From: Hymenochaete sp. R1
Lineage: Eukaryota > Basidiomycota > Agaricomycetes > Hymenochaetales > Hymenochaetaceae
Assembly (NCBI GenBank): GCA_019400425.1
Contig: JAFREE010000018.1
Location: 206,265-270,264 of the forward strand
Direction: 5' to 3'
DNA: 64,000 bases
Shown here: positions 11,887 to 24,020 of the stretch, piece after piece
Layout: the number at the start of each line of letters is the position of its first letter
How positions within the stretch are numbered: position 1 is the first letter of the stretch
The notes under the pieces: model-generated
What the model was told of the DNA's origin: nothing
The model's input: the letters and a program-made list of their open reading frames with translations, nothing else
Database searches by the model: none
Program-made: the position numbers and the translations under genes

Positions 11887-13269
11887 ATGGCAAGGCAACG
11901 ACGTGTATGGCTAGACTGCGATCCCGTGAGTAAAGGCTTTTCTCATCTTATCTTCAGACTATCATGTATACTCGGTGCACTATCTTATCTTGCGATGCGA
12001 TCAGGGACATGATGATGCAACTGCTATCCTGCTCGCGATTCATTTACCTACTGTTAAGCTTGTCGGTGTCTCGACGGTGAGGTTCTCAATAAGACATCAT
12101 TGGTTTATCTCGTCTCGATCTGATAGAGAGGCGCTGTAGGTCAGCGGAAACGCCAACTCAGAGAATACATTCAACAACGCCGTTCGTTGTCTCTACGCCT
12201 TCGCAGCAGCGGAGGACGTCATTGTCTACAAAGGTGCCACAGAACCTCTCTTAAAGGTAGCCAAACATGACGAAGAGATACATGGATCCGATGGCCTCGG
12301 AGGAGTCGAAGGTCTCCCAAGTACCTCTGATCCAGTCTTTTCAAACTCCAAAAGACATCGATCGATAGATACAGAAATAATTGCCATTGAAGCGATCAAA
12401 AAGGCCGTATTAGATGCAAGGGAAGCAGGAGAGAAAACAACAATTGTATCAACCGGACCGATGACGAATATTGCGCTCTTTGTGAGAGTATACAAACATC
12501 TACTGCCATTTGTTGAAGAGTTCGTCTTCATGGGTGGTGGGGTCGGACAAGGTAACCGTTCTTCAGCTGCAGGTAAGCCGAACCCACAGTGGTCTTGATT
12601 GATTACTGAGCGCCCGTGGTCAATACTCGTAGAATACAACATCCTATGTGACCGTAAGCTTATCTTGAAAATCCATCTTTCTTTTCTTCCATGCTTACAT
12701 TATCGCCTAAAATCTCATCAATAGCCGAAGCGGCTCATATTGTCCTGAACGTCGACGTCCCAAAGACAATGCTTCCAATCAACGTCACCCATACCGCAAT
12801 TCTCACATCCGATATCCACTCACTTCTACTGGATCCATCTCTCCCAGCACCACCTCCCCAAGACCCACAAAACCGTGTCTCCCTCCCCGCCGCCAAAACA
12901 CCCCTCCGACATACCCTATCAACCCTCGTCTCCTTCTTTGCAGCCACATATGCTTCCACATTCGGCTTTACAGCAGGCCCGCCTTTGCACGACGCCCTCA
13001 CCCTCATATACGTCGCTCATCCAGAGCTTTTCCGCATCAGTCGGCGGCGCGTTGATGTCGAGACGAGGGGCGAATATACGGCAGGTGAGACTGTAGTGGA
13101 TGTATTTAGGTATCGTGAGATGGAGTTGAAGGACCCACAGAGCTGGGGGAAAGATGGGGTGAATTGTAATGTTTGTGAAGGGCTTGATGTGAGGGCTTTT
13201 TGGGAAGTTTTCTTGGAGTGTGTGAAGAGATGCGATGAGGTATCACCTTTGAACAAGACGGATAAATGA
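11887..13269 (+). CDS. Inosine/uridine-preferring nucleoside hydrolase
   Basis: This enzyme of the IUNH family hydrolyses ribonucleosides to a base and ribose for nucleoside salvage. The N-terminus reads MARQRRVWLDCDP then, across a short intron, GHDDATAILLA: the DxDPGxDD calcium-binding signature that defines the active site. Further family blocks are SGNANSENTFNNA, IHGSDGLGG, TTIVSTGPMTNIALF and FVFMGGGVGQGN, and a C-terminal GPPLHDALTLIYVAHPELF, whose HDA matches the conserved catalytic-site His/Asp. The last, long exon begins near 12720 and ends with TGA at 13267-13269. A substrate-specific name (uridine or purine nucleosidase) cannot be given from this reading. It was probably recognised correctly because all calcium ligands are present. 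Confidence 0.9.
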
Positions 13270-13499
13270 AATGCTACGAAGGCAGTCTCAGTTGTGACAA
13301 CAACTTAACGTATTTTTCAGAATATTTTTAAAACAAAAAATTTATAGATGTAATACAGTCCAAAGATACAGGTATATGAAGGAAGGTCCATATGTATGTA
13401 GATGTGCAGACGAAGATACAGACAGCAAAATCAAAACAAGTCATAATATCGACACAAGGTCATACCTGTCATAAGTTAAATTTGATCCTTAATACCCCC

Positions 13500-16400
13500 T
13501 CAAGAACCATCCAAAAATATCTTGCTCAAAGGCCTATTTCTATCCCTCCGCACACCCTTCCTCATGCTCTTTATAGTTTCATCTAGTTCACCACGACCTA
13601 TGCTTCGATGTTTATTTTCTGCAGCATCTACCGGTATAGGAGGTGGAGGTGGAAGAAGAAGCCCGTCTTTGCGATGAGGAACGGCGTCGTTTGGTGCTTT
13701 ACTGGGCTCGACGCCGGCAACAGGAAGATTCACATGCATCCTCGGCGGTAATGCGTTAGAGATAATTGAACTTGTGGGTTTGCCGTTCCTCAAAATGGAG
13801 GAAGGTACCGGTGTACGTGCAGCCTTTTCTTGCGCGTCAACCACCTCAAGACCCGCTTTCTAAAAAAAAAAAGAGAGAAAATTGGGTTGAGTTTATTTAG
13901 GTCAAGAAAAAGGAAACTCACTCTCAATGAAGAAGAAAATGATACAATTAAGCTGAAGAAATCCTCGGGCTTTGGGCCATCGGCACCATCCCCGTTTTCT
14001 CCGAAGTATTTCATGACTGATTTCAGCTCAGCCTCAACTGCCCTGTTCATATTCTCGATGGCCTGGATACTTGAGGTTACTTGGACTACGAAGGGCTATA
14101 AATCAAATCAAAAGGAGGCCATACCGAAGGGTCTATGGCAAAGGTGGTCTGCTTACCTCCATCACTTGAATGAATCGATCTTCCGGTAGTGGGGTCTTTG
14201 ACTGCCTCTGCGCTTTAATTTCAGCTCGCAATTGTGTAACCCCTGCGGAAAGTAAATCAACGGAAGATGACACCGTTTGCATAGACACTTAAGAAAACAA
14301 CGTAAGTCTGTCGGAAGACACTTGTCGAGTCATAAAGCAACCAACCTCGAGCAGCAGCTTCCAAGTGCGGCATATCGTCCAAGAAGTTGATATGTTCAGG
14401 ATCTGATCTCAAGACGATCCTTGCGACATAATGCAAGAGGGTTGGACATTCCGGAGATGCTTTAGCTGTCTTGGTCTCTTTCATCTTCAACAATGCTTCT
14501 AGTTGAAACCCTCTCGCATTCCCACGAAAGCTCGAGGCGTTCAAAGTGTTGCCCACCATCAGAATCGTCTTCCATTGCATGAGTCTTATTTTAAATTAAC
14601 TTTACAATACGGGGCATACCTTCAATACTTGCCGGAATCGACTTGACGACTTCAATTCCTTTGTCGCGCTTCGCACGATGTCAAGCTCTGGTCGCACTTC
14701 TTCTAGATCAAGCTCAAGCCTTCGGCGGAAGAGCATACAATTGATCCGTTCAGGTAACCGTGGTATACTTGATATCTGACCACCACAGATCGATGAATAT
14801 TATCTCCTTTTTGGTTCGCACGACATACCTCTTTAAAATATTGATCCGCCTTCGCGAGTTTGCTCGGGTCACCAAACTCGTTTATCCTTCTGATCTGAAA
14901 ATTGTTTCTCAATTTCGTTTTGTATTATGAATAAATTGAGGCAAACCTCATCCACAGTCGGTAGCTGCTTCGCTATTGCTTTCAGTTCATCGATATTTAG
15001 CAAACTGTCATCAACAGACAGCAGTGCGCGCTTGATATCAGGTAGGTTGAGTTTGATTCGAGTGAGCGTGATTACTACGAAGTTTCAGAGTGTAATCAGA
15101 CGTTATGCAACAACATTGAGGACTAAGAAAGAGAAGGAAGAAGAAAAGGCACCCACATATATTGTTTGCGCGAGTCACATCGAGAAGCGTAGTAGTGCTC
15201 TGCTTTCTCGTTGGACTCATCATTTGCAAGGAATTAGTTTTATGCGGCGTCACTTCAAGCGCAAACGTTTCCTCTAAATCCTTCAGATCGAGATCAACTC
15301 CAGCGGTATCAGAAGATAAGACATCGTCCCAGATGCTTGGGGATGAACTGACGACAGGGCTGTCTACCTTGGTCCAAAAGAAGGGTTTCAAGCGTTTGTT
15401 GGATTTGGGTATATTTGGTATATGTGTTGTAGGACCTGAAATAGGAGGCGGTGGCGGGGGTGGAGGCATTCCTGGAGGTGGAGGAGGAGGCGGTGGAAAC
15501 ATCGAAGGCGGCAAAGGCGGAGGTGGAGGCGGTGGAGGTGGAGAAGAGGAAGTTGCAGACGATGAAAATAGAGAAGGAGGAGGGGGCGGAGGTGGAATAG
15601 TTCCAGGGCTCGCTGCATCTGCATTCGAGACTGACTTCGCAGTAGACAACGAGCGCACAGGTGGAGGAGGCGGCGGCGGAGGGACACCCTTCTTGAAGGC
15701 GCTCTCTGTAACAAACCTCGCTTTATCCTCTAACTGTTTCTTCATCTTTTCGACCTCCTTCCGCAAAAGCTCGATCTCATCGTCTTTAGCTGCCAAGGCT
15801 TCAACCGCCTTAGATGCGATTTGCTCTGCATCGAGGTCGCGAACCTGGGTCTCACGAGTTGACACTGGGCTTTCCCTGGATGCAAGGTCGTTATGTAGCC
15901 TGGAGTAAACGGATTCCATGGCGCGCTTGAGATAGACAACCTCTTTGTCTTTCCTAAGAAGGCTTGTCTCCGTCTCTTGGACCTAATGAGAAAGTAAGGT
16001 AATCCTTCACGTCATCAAGTACATTAGTCTAACCTTTCTTTTCAAGTCGGACACCTCATCCATGAGCGAATTCCACTTGATTTTCTCCTTCTCTGTCTTA
16101 GCTCGATCTTCCTACCGAATGGATGTCAATTAGCGTATATACTTCAGCATCAAGAGAACTAACGCACCGATTCACGCACATTGATATGGGTTGCCTGTTT
16201 CAGTCGATTAAGCTCCGACTGGAGCTGTACGGCTTGCTTTTCTTTCGACACAAGACGCTGTACCAAGCCTTGGACCTGACCAGACTTGCCAATCGAAATA
16301 AGCATATGGGACGAATATCATACATTATACTACTGTTACCTCTTTTCCAGGTTTCTGCCCGATATGAAATGATCTCAGAGTATCAACTTCCGTTTGAAGC

Positions 16401-19400
16401 AGATTGAGTTTTTCTCGGAGCTCTTCTCTCTTTCATTAATACATCAGCATAGGATAGCGAAGGAAGAATGGCTTTTTCTTACCTCTACCTTCAGAGATTT
16501 TACGCTACCCTGGGGCTCCTCCGTCCCTTCGCGATTCTCCAAGTCCCCGCTGTCTTTCAGACTCAAAGGCTCGCCAATAAGTGAACCGGCGTGTTCCAGG
16601 AAAGATTGAAGCAGAGCCATCCAGTCATGATTTCTGAGCGGAAAAAAAGACGTTACTTCTATGAGGATTGGGACCATTAGAATGACCGTACAATGCATCA
16701 GATGTTAGCAAACTGTCCAGTAAAGCGCACAGGACCGTAAAATAATCTGACTTGAACTTGCTATACGGTCAAGGTAGCTTCAGCGTAAAAGGCATCCACA
16801 GGATAACAACAAACACTGACAGCGTGATCTCCTTCCCCATCAAGCCCGTCAACCTATCTAGCATCTCAATAACCTTTGGCCTTAGCGCGTCATACCGCAA
16901 TGCCATCTCGTTCAAAGCCGAACACGCCGTCTCAAACTCCGAGTTGCCGCCCGAGTCTTTGAAGACGGACCGCGTACGCTCGCGGATCTCTTCCTCATCT
17001 TCGAACTTCTCTTCGGTATAGACGTCGATCTGTGTAACGATGGATTCTGGAGGGCGGATATATCGCAAAGTCTATATAGCGTTAAATTGAGAGAGAAAGT
17101 GAAAGGGTTGAGGAAAAGCGACGTACCACGATGATTTCGTTCAAACCTCGCCGTCCAAATTCTTCTCGTAGCTGTATCCTCTCTTCCAAGGACTCCGGGC
17201 AAGTCGTCAATGCATTGACGAGAGTCATTGCACTTGTCCTAGCTTCCCAAGCTCCCTCTTCGTCGTCATTCATTCCCGCATCTCCATCACTTTCATCGTC
17301 TTCAACATCCATTCCCGGATGATTCAGCCTAAGAGACCCGATGAGCTCCTCGAATCGAAAGGCCTCCTCATGCGAGACGCAGTAGTCCGAGAATGCTGCG
17401 AGAACGAGACGATGTCCCTGCGTCACTGAGAGAAGACAGATCGCGGCAAGTAGCTCGCAAGTGAGCGTTCTAAGCTTCAGAGAGTCCGTATGAAGTGTAT
17501 ACGAGACATGAGTGATCAGTGAGAGCGTGGCTAGAAAAAGATTGAAGCCCAGCTATAGCGCATATAATTAGCCTAAAGTATTACACATACAAGGAGAAGT
17601 TTACCTCAGTATTGAGTAGGACCCGCAGGCATTTCACCACCTCGTATGTCACACTTTCCTCCGTCTCCGTCAATTTCCTTCCTTTCCCTCCTTTCCCTAC
17701 AAGACCTTTCAAAAGTCCCGCAAGCGCTTCCATGCCCCGACATTCTTCCCCGAGGAACCGTTCAACCCAGCTTACCTTTGCCGTAGACAAATGGACGCGC
17801 AGCGCAATAAGATGTTTCACGAGCTTCATGTCATTCGGTCGTTTTTCACGAGCGCGAATGCCGTCAGCGTAGAATGCAGGAGACGAAGAGTCTTTGTAGT
17901 TGGAGGCTGAAGTGGTAAGAGGAGTCGAGCGAGATTTCGAAATAGAGCCAACCCAAGAGTCGCTACCTGAGGAGTTCCACCAACTACTCCAGAGAGAACC
18001 TGTGTTTTGAGATAGAAGGGGTGCCGGTTCGGCCCTGCTTGGGCTTTCGGAACGTTTCTTATTTTCGTTCAAAACATCACGGAGAGAAGAGACACTCGAT
18101 GAGAGCTGAGAAGTCGGAGTGGATGGTAGATTGGGACTTTGCGTCGGGCTCCCGGAACTTGACCAGCTCGTAACTGAGAAACGCTTCATGAGGCCTCCGT
18201 CCCCGGTCAAACTCGGCACCAGCGAAGGTGTCACAGGAGAACTTCGGCCTGGATTGATTGTTGCCGACTGCGGTGGAGATTTGACTGTAGCGGATGAAGA
18301 CGTCGAACGCATTTGTCTGTTTTGGCGGATCAAGTACCGTTTGCGATCAACAGGGAGGTTCCGCATCGCATCTCGCTTTTCTCCCTTCAATCCTAGATCG
18401 CTCTTTCGTGAAACATTAGAGTTGTTTTGCATCTTAGCTAGACGAAATTTACTCACAATCATCTGTTCAAAATCTTCTTCGTCAATTGCAGGCTCGCTCT
18501 CATCTGGTGATTCCGCATGCGCTTCGATTGCGACCGGATCGCTGACGACTGGCCTGTTGGGTACTTGATTCGCCGTGACCGTGTTCAAATGCTCTCCAGA
18601 GGTCGATATGTCTGCAAGAGCAGCATCCGACCCAGACCCAATCCAACCTTCAAACATACTCGAGAACCTTTTCGACGAAAAGGTCCCACCGGACCCGTCA
18701 GAAGACCTCTTTGCAGTCGGTGACGCCGGTGCCGAATTCTGCGGTGTTTGCTTGGCCTTCGCTGTCCCTTCCCCCTCTCCTTCACTGTCCCCATTTGCCT
18801 TTGCTTCGGCTTCTTCTTCAGCTTCGAGTTCGGAGAGGCGCTTCAAAGTTGATTCGGACGGTGCAAGGGGTGCATTTCTGAGGCGCGAGTTGGTCGCGCT
18901 GGAGCGACGATACCATTCGTCTGGCACACAGAATGTGAATTCGATAGAACATGATTTCGACTCTTCTACAAGAGGGGAAATAGATGTATCGGAGGCAAGG
19001 CGGATTGTTTCTTCAACGAAATTCAGAAATAAGCTTCCAGGATCAAGACCGGACATCGCAGTACAGACTCACCTCCGTCCCTAGTCATTTCCAGCACGTA
19101 CTCAACGTCACCACCTCCCCTTCCAGGCACATTCAAGCTTTTCATCAGCCCAAACCTTTCTACGATCTCTCTCGTCACATCGCCCACGGCTATATTCCTC
19201 GCTAAGTACACGTTCCATCGAAACCCGTCATGCACTTCTGGTACACGGGCGAACACGAGCTTGAGCTTCAAAGCTGGATGTTGGGAAATGATCCGTAGAA
19301 GTGGAGTATGGAGATGTGATGTGAGTGGAAAAGTTGAGAAGTGCCGGTCGAAGGTTGGTCGGGAAGAAGTGTTTGGGCTTGATGGTGGTACGAGGAGGGG

Positions 19401-19743
19401 GGCAAGAGGTGTCTCCGGTGCGAGAAGGCCTAAAGGGTTGATTTAGTACAAAACACGACGGCGGCGCAGAATCAAATCAAGGACAATACTACGAACCGTC
19501 ATTTAAAACCTCAAGTTCTTCCTCTTCCCACTGTCTCCCAGGGTCTGACTTCTGTACTCTCTGCAATGCCCACCCATAGCCGTCGTCCGACAAGTCCCCT
19601 AGCAGGTCTTCCTTCACATCTCGCATCTCGATCAAAGCGTCAAGCGCATCTCCAACTGTCGCATCCTTCGAAACAGATACGAAGTGGACTACTCCAGACG
19701 GCGATAGAATGGGTGCTACAAGAGGTGCTTCACCATTGGCCAT
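13500..19743 (-). CDS. Diaphanous-type formin (FH2 actin nucleator)
   Basis: Formins nucleate and processively elongate unbranched actin filaments for polarity, cables and the cytokinetic ring. Domains in order: an N-terminal region with a beta-grasp, RA-like look (WNVYLARNIAVGDVTREIVE); an acidic, Ser-rich linker; a GTPase-binding/FH3 region beginning EEDFEQMIVSKFR and ending in armadillo-like helices (VKHLIALRVHLSTAKVSWVE); a coiled coil; a proline-rich FH1 (15395-15700) with at least six polyproline runs of 7-9 residues; and FH2, with RLKPFFWTKVD, LLDVTRANNI, IRRINEFGD, ILMVGNTLNASSFRGNARGF and TLLHYVARIV. A conserved-looking tail, RRDRNRPLSKIFLDGS, ends at 13500. There are a dozen or more short introns. 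The start at 19743 is the best in-frame ATG; an extra 5' exon cannot be excluded. Confidence 0.9.
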
Positions 19744-20138
19744 GCCGGCTACAAGACCCGAGCTTGCCTGGTCTGCTCGCGTATGCCAAGTGGAAGCTAC
19801 TGTCTTGACCAGACCTCAATAAATACACTCTCCGATGAGCAAAATAAAATGGGCAACAAGCCTCGAACGATGTTTCGTAGTAAGAGTTACTGCCCTGACG
19901 TGAGGTGTAGAGGACAACGTCCTGCACCTTCCGGCTCGCAAGCACGTCTATTTGGTTAGGGGTCTCACGGGATCGACGTCTCAAAGTGCATACACCCGGA
20001 CTTAATGACTCTCATAATCTTAGATTACAATATTAATGAGAAAGTTTGGAAACGAGTAAAGCGTCAGGTACCAATTGCATTTACGATTACAAGTACATCT
20101 GTTGTTTGTTTCAATGTTATTGCAGTTCAAATACGGCT
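19744..20138. other. Intergenic between SBDS-domain gene and formin
   Basis: About 395 bp between the end of the upstream minus-strand gene and the formin start. An open frame of 84 codons here (19730-19984, minus) is out of frame with the formin and shows no motif. I regard the stretch as the formin promoter. Confidence 0.35.
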
Positions 20139-20808
20139 CTACGCTCCACTCAGACGACCACCCGACCCACGAACGTCCATTCGGTAGTCGCCTGTAAAGC
20201 AATTCGTAAGACGATCAAAGCTCAAAATATCTTTCAAGTCATACCGTGCGCCAAATTCTTGATGATATGATCTTCTCCGATTGCGTCAGCTGCTTGTGAA
20301 TCCCCGTCGGACAACACTTTCTCTGCAACGTCGTAATCCTTCGAGGTTCCGAAGATGTTCTCAAGCTGCTGCTTCGAAGCCACACCAAGATGACCCTGGC
20401 TGCCTTGAGCAGACACGAAGACTTGGAAAGCTTAAATGCAATGAGCCTTATGGGGCAATATAAAAATGTGGAGAACATCTCACAGTCAACGACATCGACC
20501 AAAGGGATCGTTCTAGAGGAAACTGTGTTAAATCTCAGCAGTGACAATTGTGAGTGTAGATCCGTACTTGTCTGAAAATCGACACGATCGAGTTAGATCT
20601 TGACTCGCACTAAACACATGAAGACAGAACTCACCACCGCCCCTCCATTTCTTATACTACAGATGTAAGATCAAACGATCGTCCGTCAGCATGCCTGTCC
20701 TCAGAAACGAAGTGATCGCGTGCTCACCTCGCCGGCATTGACGATCATTATGAAAGACTCCGTAGACTGAGTACTGGGTTTGTAGACGACCTTGGTTAAT
20801 TGCTTCAT
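20139..20808 (-). CDS. SBDS N-terminal-domain protein (Rtc3-like)
   Basis: This small protein carries only the N-terminal SBDS domain (PF01172), like yeast Rtc3, a family linked to RNA metabolism. It starts MKQLTKVVYKPSTQSTESF then IMIVNAGE at 20808-20728. Successive splices give YKKWRGG, TIPLVDVVD, SFQVFVSAQGSQGHLGV, ASKQQLENIFGTSKDYDVA and, across a last phase-1 intron from a GTATGA donor, NLAHG joined to DYRMDVRGSGGRLSGA with TAG at 20139-20141. Without that last intron the protein would stop at 20234. One acceptor before VSSRTIPL is a choice between two AGs, so a few central residues are uncertain. A minus-strand TATAAA lies at 20913-20918, about 105 bp before the start codon. Confidence 0.85.
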
Positions 20809-20940
20809 GACTTCGAGTTGATTTAGATACGAAATACGGTTGAGAATATCAGAGTGGTAATGTGTTGAAAGATGAGAGTCGATGGAAGGAGGCAAAGGAG
20901 GATGACGCCCGGTTTATAAGGGGAAGGGAGGCTATGCAGG

Positions 20941-21270
20941 TCAAGTGACGTCAAAGGAAAGCTGTTGCGCTTTTTCTCCGAATTCAACCGCTGACTCGGA
21001 GACTCTCACCGGTACCGCGTCAACTTCGTCAACCTGACTCCCTGACTTCTCCACTCCGATTCCGCTTTCAGCATCAATTTCAAAGGCTGTCTTTACATGC
21101 GATGCATATGCGAGCATCCAGAACCGTGTTACGAATGTGTGCAATCTGTAATTGACATCATAACATAGAAGGACTTGAACACCATCCGGGTCGGTAAACA
21201 AGGGTGATATTGATGACTTAGATGCTTTATTCCAGTGCTGACATACTCTCGAAGATTCGTATACGCTCAA
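20941..21270 (-). CDS. Small ORF of unknown status
   Basis: An open frame of 109 codons lies between the DUF6533 copy C gene and the SBDS-domain gene, on the same strand. It reads MSVYESSRVCQHWNKASKS and later an acidic stretch (VEKSGSQVDEVDAVPVRV). I recognise no family and see no clear splice partners. It may be a real small gene, an exon of an unrecognised gene, or chance. Confidence 0.22.
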   Translation of the reverse strand: MSVYESSRVCQHWNKASKSSISPLFTDPDGVQVLLCYDVNYRLHTFVTRFWMLAYASHVKTAFEIDAESGIGVEKSGSQVDEVDAVPVRVSESAVEFGEKAQQLSFDVT

Positions 21271-21566
21271 AAATGACTGACAGTGGCTTAGACAAAAAAG
21301 GAGATGAAAACTTCACAGTGTTATAGGTGAGAGGAACGAAGTAGTACATGATTTTTTTCGAGGCATTCGATGCGCGTCAACAATCCACTCCGCTTCCACT
21401 CTCCTTGGATTCAAGAACTTCACGATCAACTCTCACCTGCGGGCACAGTCCGATTATACTCGTAACGATTTTCTGAATGTACCGTTTAAAGCATTTTACA
21501 AAACTTGGGGAAAAGTATTAAAATGGTCCACTCACTGGCATATTGAAGGACAAGCGAGTCGACCAC

Positions 21567-23350
21567 TTAAGCTTCCTCAGAAAGGACAGAGGTGGGAGTG
21601 CAACCTATGAAATCCGAGCCTTGCGGGCTGCTCCTGGCGGGATGAGTAAGATGGTACTTAGAACCCTTTCACAATCACAGATGGTTGTTAAATACGGTTT
21701 GAACTCACTGATCACCTTTGTTGCCCGGTTCATCAAAACCCATGCTACTGACTGTAGAATAATAAGAGCCGATGTTCGTACCCTCATTCAGCCCTGCTTC
21801 TCCTGCTTCTTTCAAGTTGAAGAACATCCGACTACCAAGTATACAAAGGAATGTCGGATTTCCCGCTGCAGCCAGAGCAGTTTGCACGGTAAGCTGAGAT
21901 GAACTGTTTGTACCACTCAATATTTCGAATACCGAGCTCATTATTACCCTTTGCCAGTGTGAGAACAAGCACAAATGGGTAAGAAAGAAACTCACGCAAT
22001 GAAATACACAATCTGATCCGTTATAAGAACCTTGATGAGCCTCGGGCCTCTAAATGTCCTAAGAACCCAATACTCCTTAGCCTTGATCAAGGCCATGATT
22101 AGGAGCAATAGGCCGATTGCGATAGGAATCCCCCTATACCGCCGTTGAGCGCACGCTTGAGTGTATAGATGAGAAACAGAGGCCACTTGCCAGTCGAGAA
22201 AGATGATAGCTGATGAAAATTCACCCGTTCCGGCACAAGATGTGCTATCCCTTGCCAGGCCAACAACTCCAACTACTCAGGACAGTGAGAATCTAAACAA
22301 ACAGGAAACGGAGTACACTTACCACCACCTGCATAAGTTCCATAAATTGATAAAGAAACTTTACCAATAGCCTCGAGCACTAGGACGGTGTAAAGAAGCA
22401 TTGCAACTCCTTTAACTGAGATACTGATTGTAAACATTTGGAATCAAGAACAACAACTGAAGGTCCGCACCTTTGTGATACAGAGCCAGAACCCTGATAG
22501 TCAAGATATCTAAAGTGAGATGGTCAAAATTCTGCAACGGCGACAAATCTCGAGGCTTCACAATCGACTGTAACAACCGTGATTGAATCTATTGCAAATC
22601 TCAAAGTGTGTCATCAAATATAGTCGTGTTACACGTACAGGATATTGCAGGTATCCACGCATACAAGTTGCCTGGACAGTAAATTTTGATTCATCATTTT
22701 CAAGCAACAAGCTGAGCTTTGCGACACAAACACCTGGAGAATGTCATCAGTTCACTCAGTCTAATGAATTGCCTGTGGTGCGATATACGCACTCAAGAAG
22801 CGTCACATTTGACGTGAAGTCTATGAAGTCGATTCATATAAGCTCAGTACTATCCTACAAAATAACTTACATAATATCCTCATTATTGCACCGATAATGC
22901 CAACATAACGGTTCTGTATCGTATGTAAACATGGAACACGTTGATGAGCATTTGTAAGTACTCACTAAAAAGAAAAACAATTTCGGTACACTCATGGAAT
23001 TGGTCTGGTGGATACGAGCCTGAAGTCAGTCATCTAAGCCACCCTCGACAAACTTAAGCTACAACGTACCCAGAAGAACTTGACCTGGTTACGAAATAGA
23101 AAATATATATAAAAAGAGTTTTCCATACTAAAGACTCACTTCTTTATCAAACGTGCATACTGAAGTAAGTTAGAAAACGCAGCTTATGCCAACTTGAAGA
23201 GAAAAAGAACAAACGTGAATCGTAGAGAAGTGCAGATGCTACAACAGCGGAAAGATAGCCAAAGACAAAATTTCCTTTCACCCAATCAGACACCTCATCT
23301 GAGGGCAGATTATTGGTGACGTCTCGGAGAGAAATAGAAATGTCAGACAT
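21567..23350 (-). CDS. DUF6533-family seven-helix membrane protein, copy C
   Basis: The start exon reads MSDISISLRDVTNNLPSDEV then SDWVKGNFVFGYLSAVV and ASALLYDS, with its donor next to that serine codon near 23216. Downstream exons give the canonical blocks, including KAKEYWVLRTFRGPRLIKVL and TDQIVYFIA near 22000-22080, and GNPTFLCILGSRMFFNLKEA then GEAGLNEGTN near 21800. The last intron starts at a GTGAGT donor next to a TGA-like triplet at 21705; splicing it gives a Ser/Pro-rich tail ending VLSEEA with TAA at 21567-21569. A TATATAA lies 57 bp before the start. It is in tandem with copy D. Membrane protein by its helices; no function known. Confidence 0.82.
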
Positions 23351-23400
23351 CACGGCAGGAAAGAAGGGGGCGAAATGAGCTGGCAATCAATAGCGAAGGG

Positions 23401-23407
23401 TTATATA
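23401..23407 (-). promoter_or_regulatory. TATA box of DUF6533 copy C
   Basis: TATATAA on the minus strand, 57 bp upstream of the start codon at 23350. Copies D, E and F have a TATA element at nearly the same distance. Confidence 0.55.
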
Positions 23408-24020
23408 CTATACTAGTTGACATTTTTGACTCCATCTTGATCTATCTGTCCTAGCTTCGTCATTCTGTGATTCTGTGTTATAAAAATACATTTAAAAATC
23501 GAGGAAAGCATGTAGAAATCAGATATGCTCCATGATCTGTGGAAGATTATGATTTGATATCAGAGCGACACTCACGACTTGCTGCCGACTCTCCTGCGGA
23601 AATCCAGTCCGCCCGTTTCATGAAATCCCAAAAGAATGAGCTGGCTCATTATGAAGGCGCACTGACATAGACATGTCAATGACTCTTTTGAAAAAAGAAT
23701 TGATAATCGTGAATGGGGACGTGATGATCACTGGACATCTTGATAGACGAATTTACATATATCTTTCATCAACTGGAGCACTGTAGATACTAGAGTTTCT
23801 GGAGATGGTTTCGAGGCCTATGATCGGATGAAACACCGCCATTAGTGTTTGTGCGCACCGCAACACAGAGTAGAAGTTCCTAGAGGTAATCTTCAAGTTA
23901 TACGAGCTCAGAATGCAGAGGACGTCTTTGTTGAAAATGGATGTACTCACAGTACAGTATTCTAGACTCTTCATGCCTTTACTTTGCTAAACTATTGCCT
24001 TCATCCCATAAGCAATCAGT
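23408..24020. other. Spacer between DUF6533 copies C and D
   Basis: No gene is seen between the two tandem copies. Short minus-strand frames (for example 23753-23974) have no motif. Confidence 0.45.

Noticed and set aside
15162..15908. Plus-strand open frame with long poly-Gly runs
   Set aside because: It is the antisense shadow of the polyproline FH1 region of the formin.
20531..20590. A 4-nt microexon in the SBDS-domain gene
   Set aside because: An ordinary acceptor (AACACAG before TTTCC) gives a continuous frame into TIPLVDVVD without needing a microexon.
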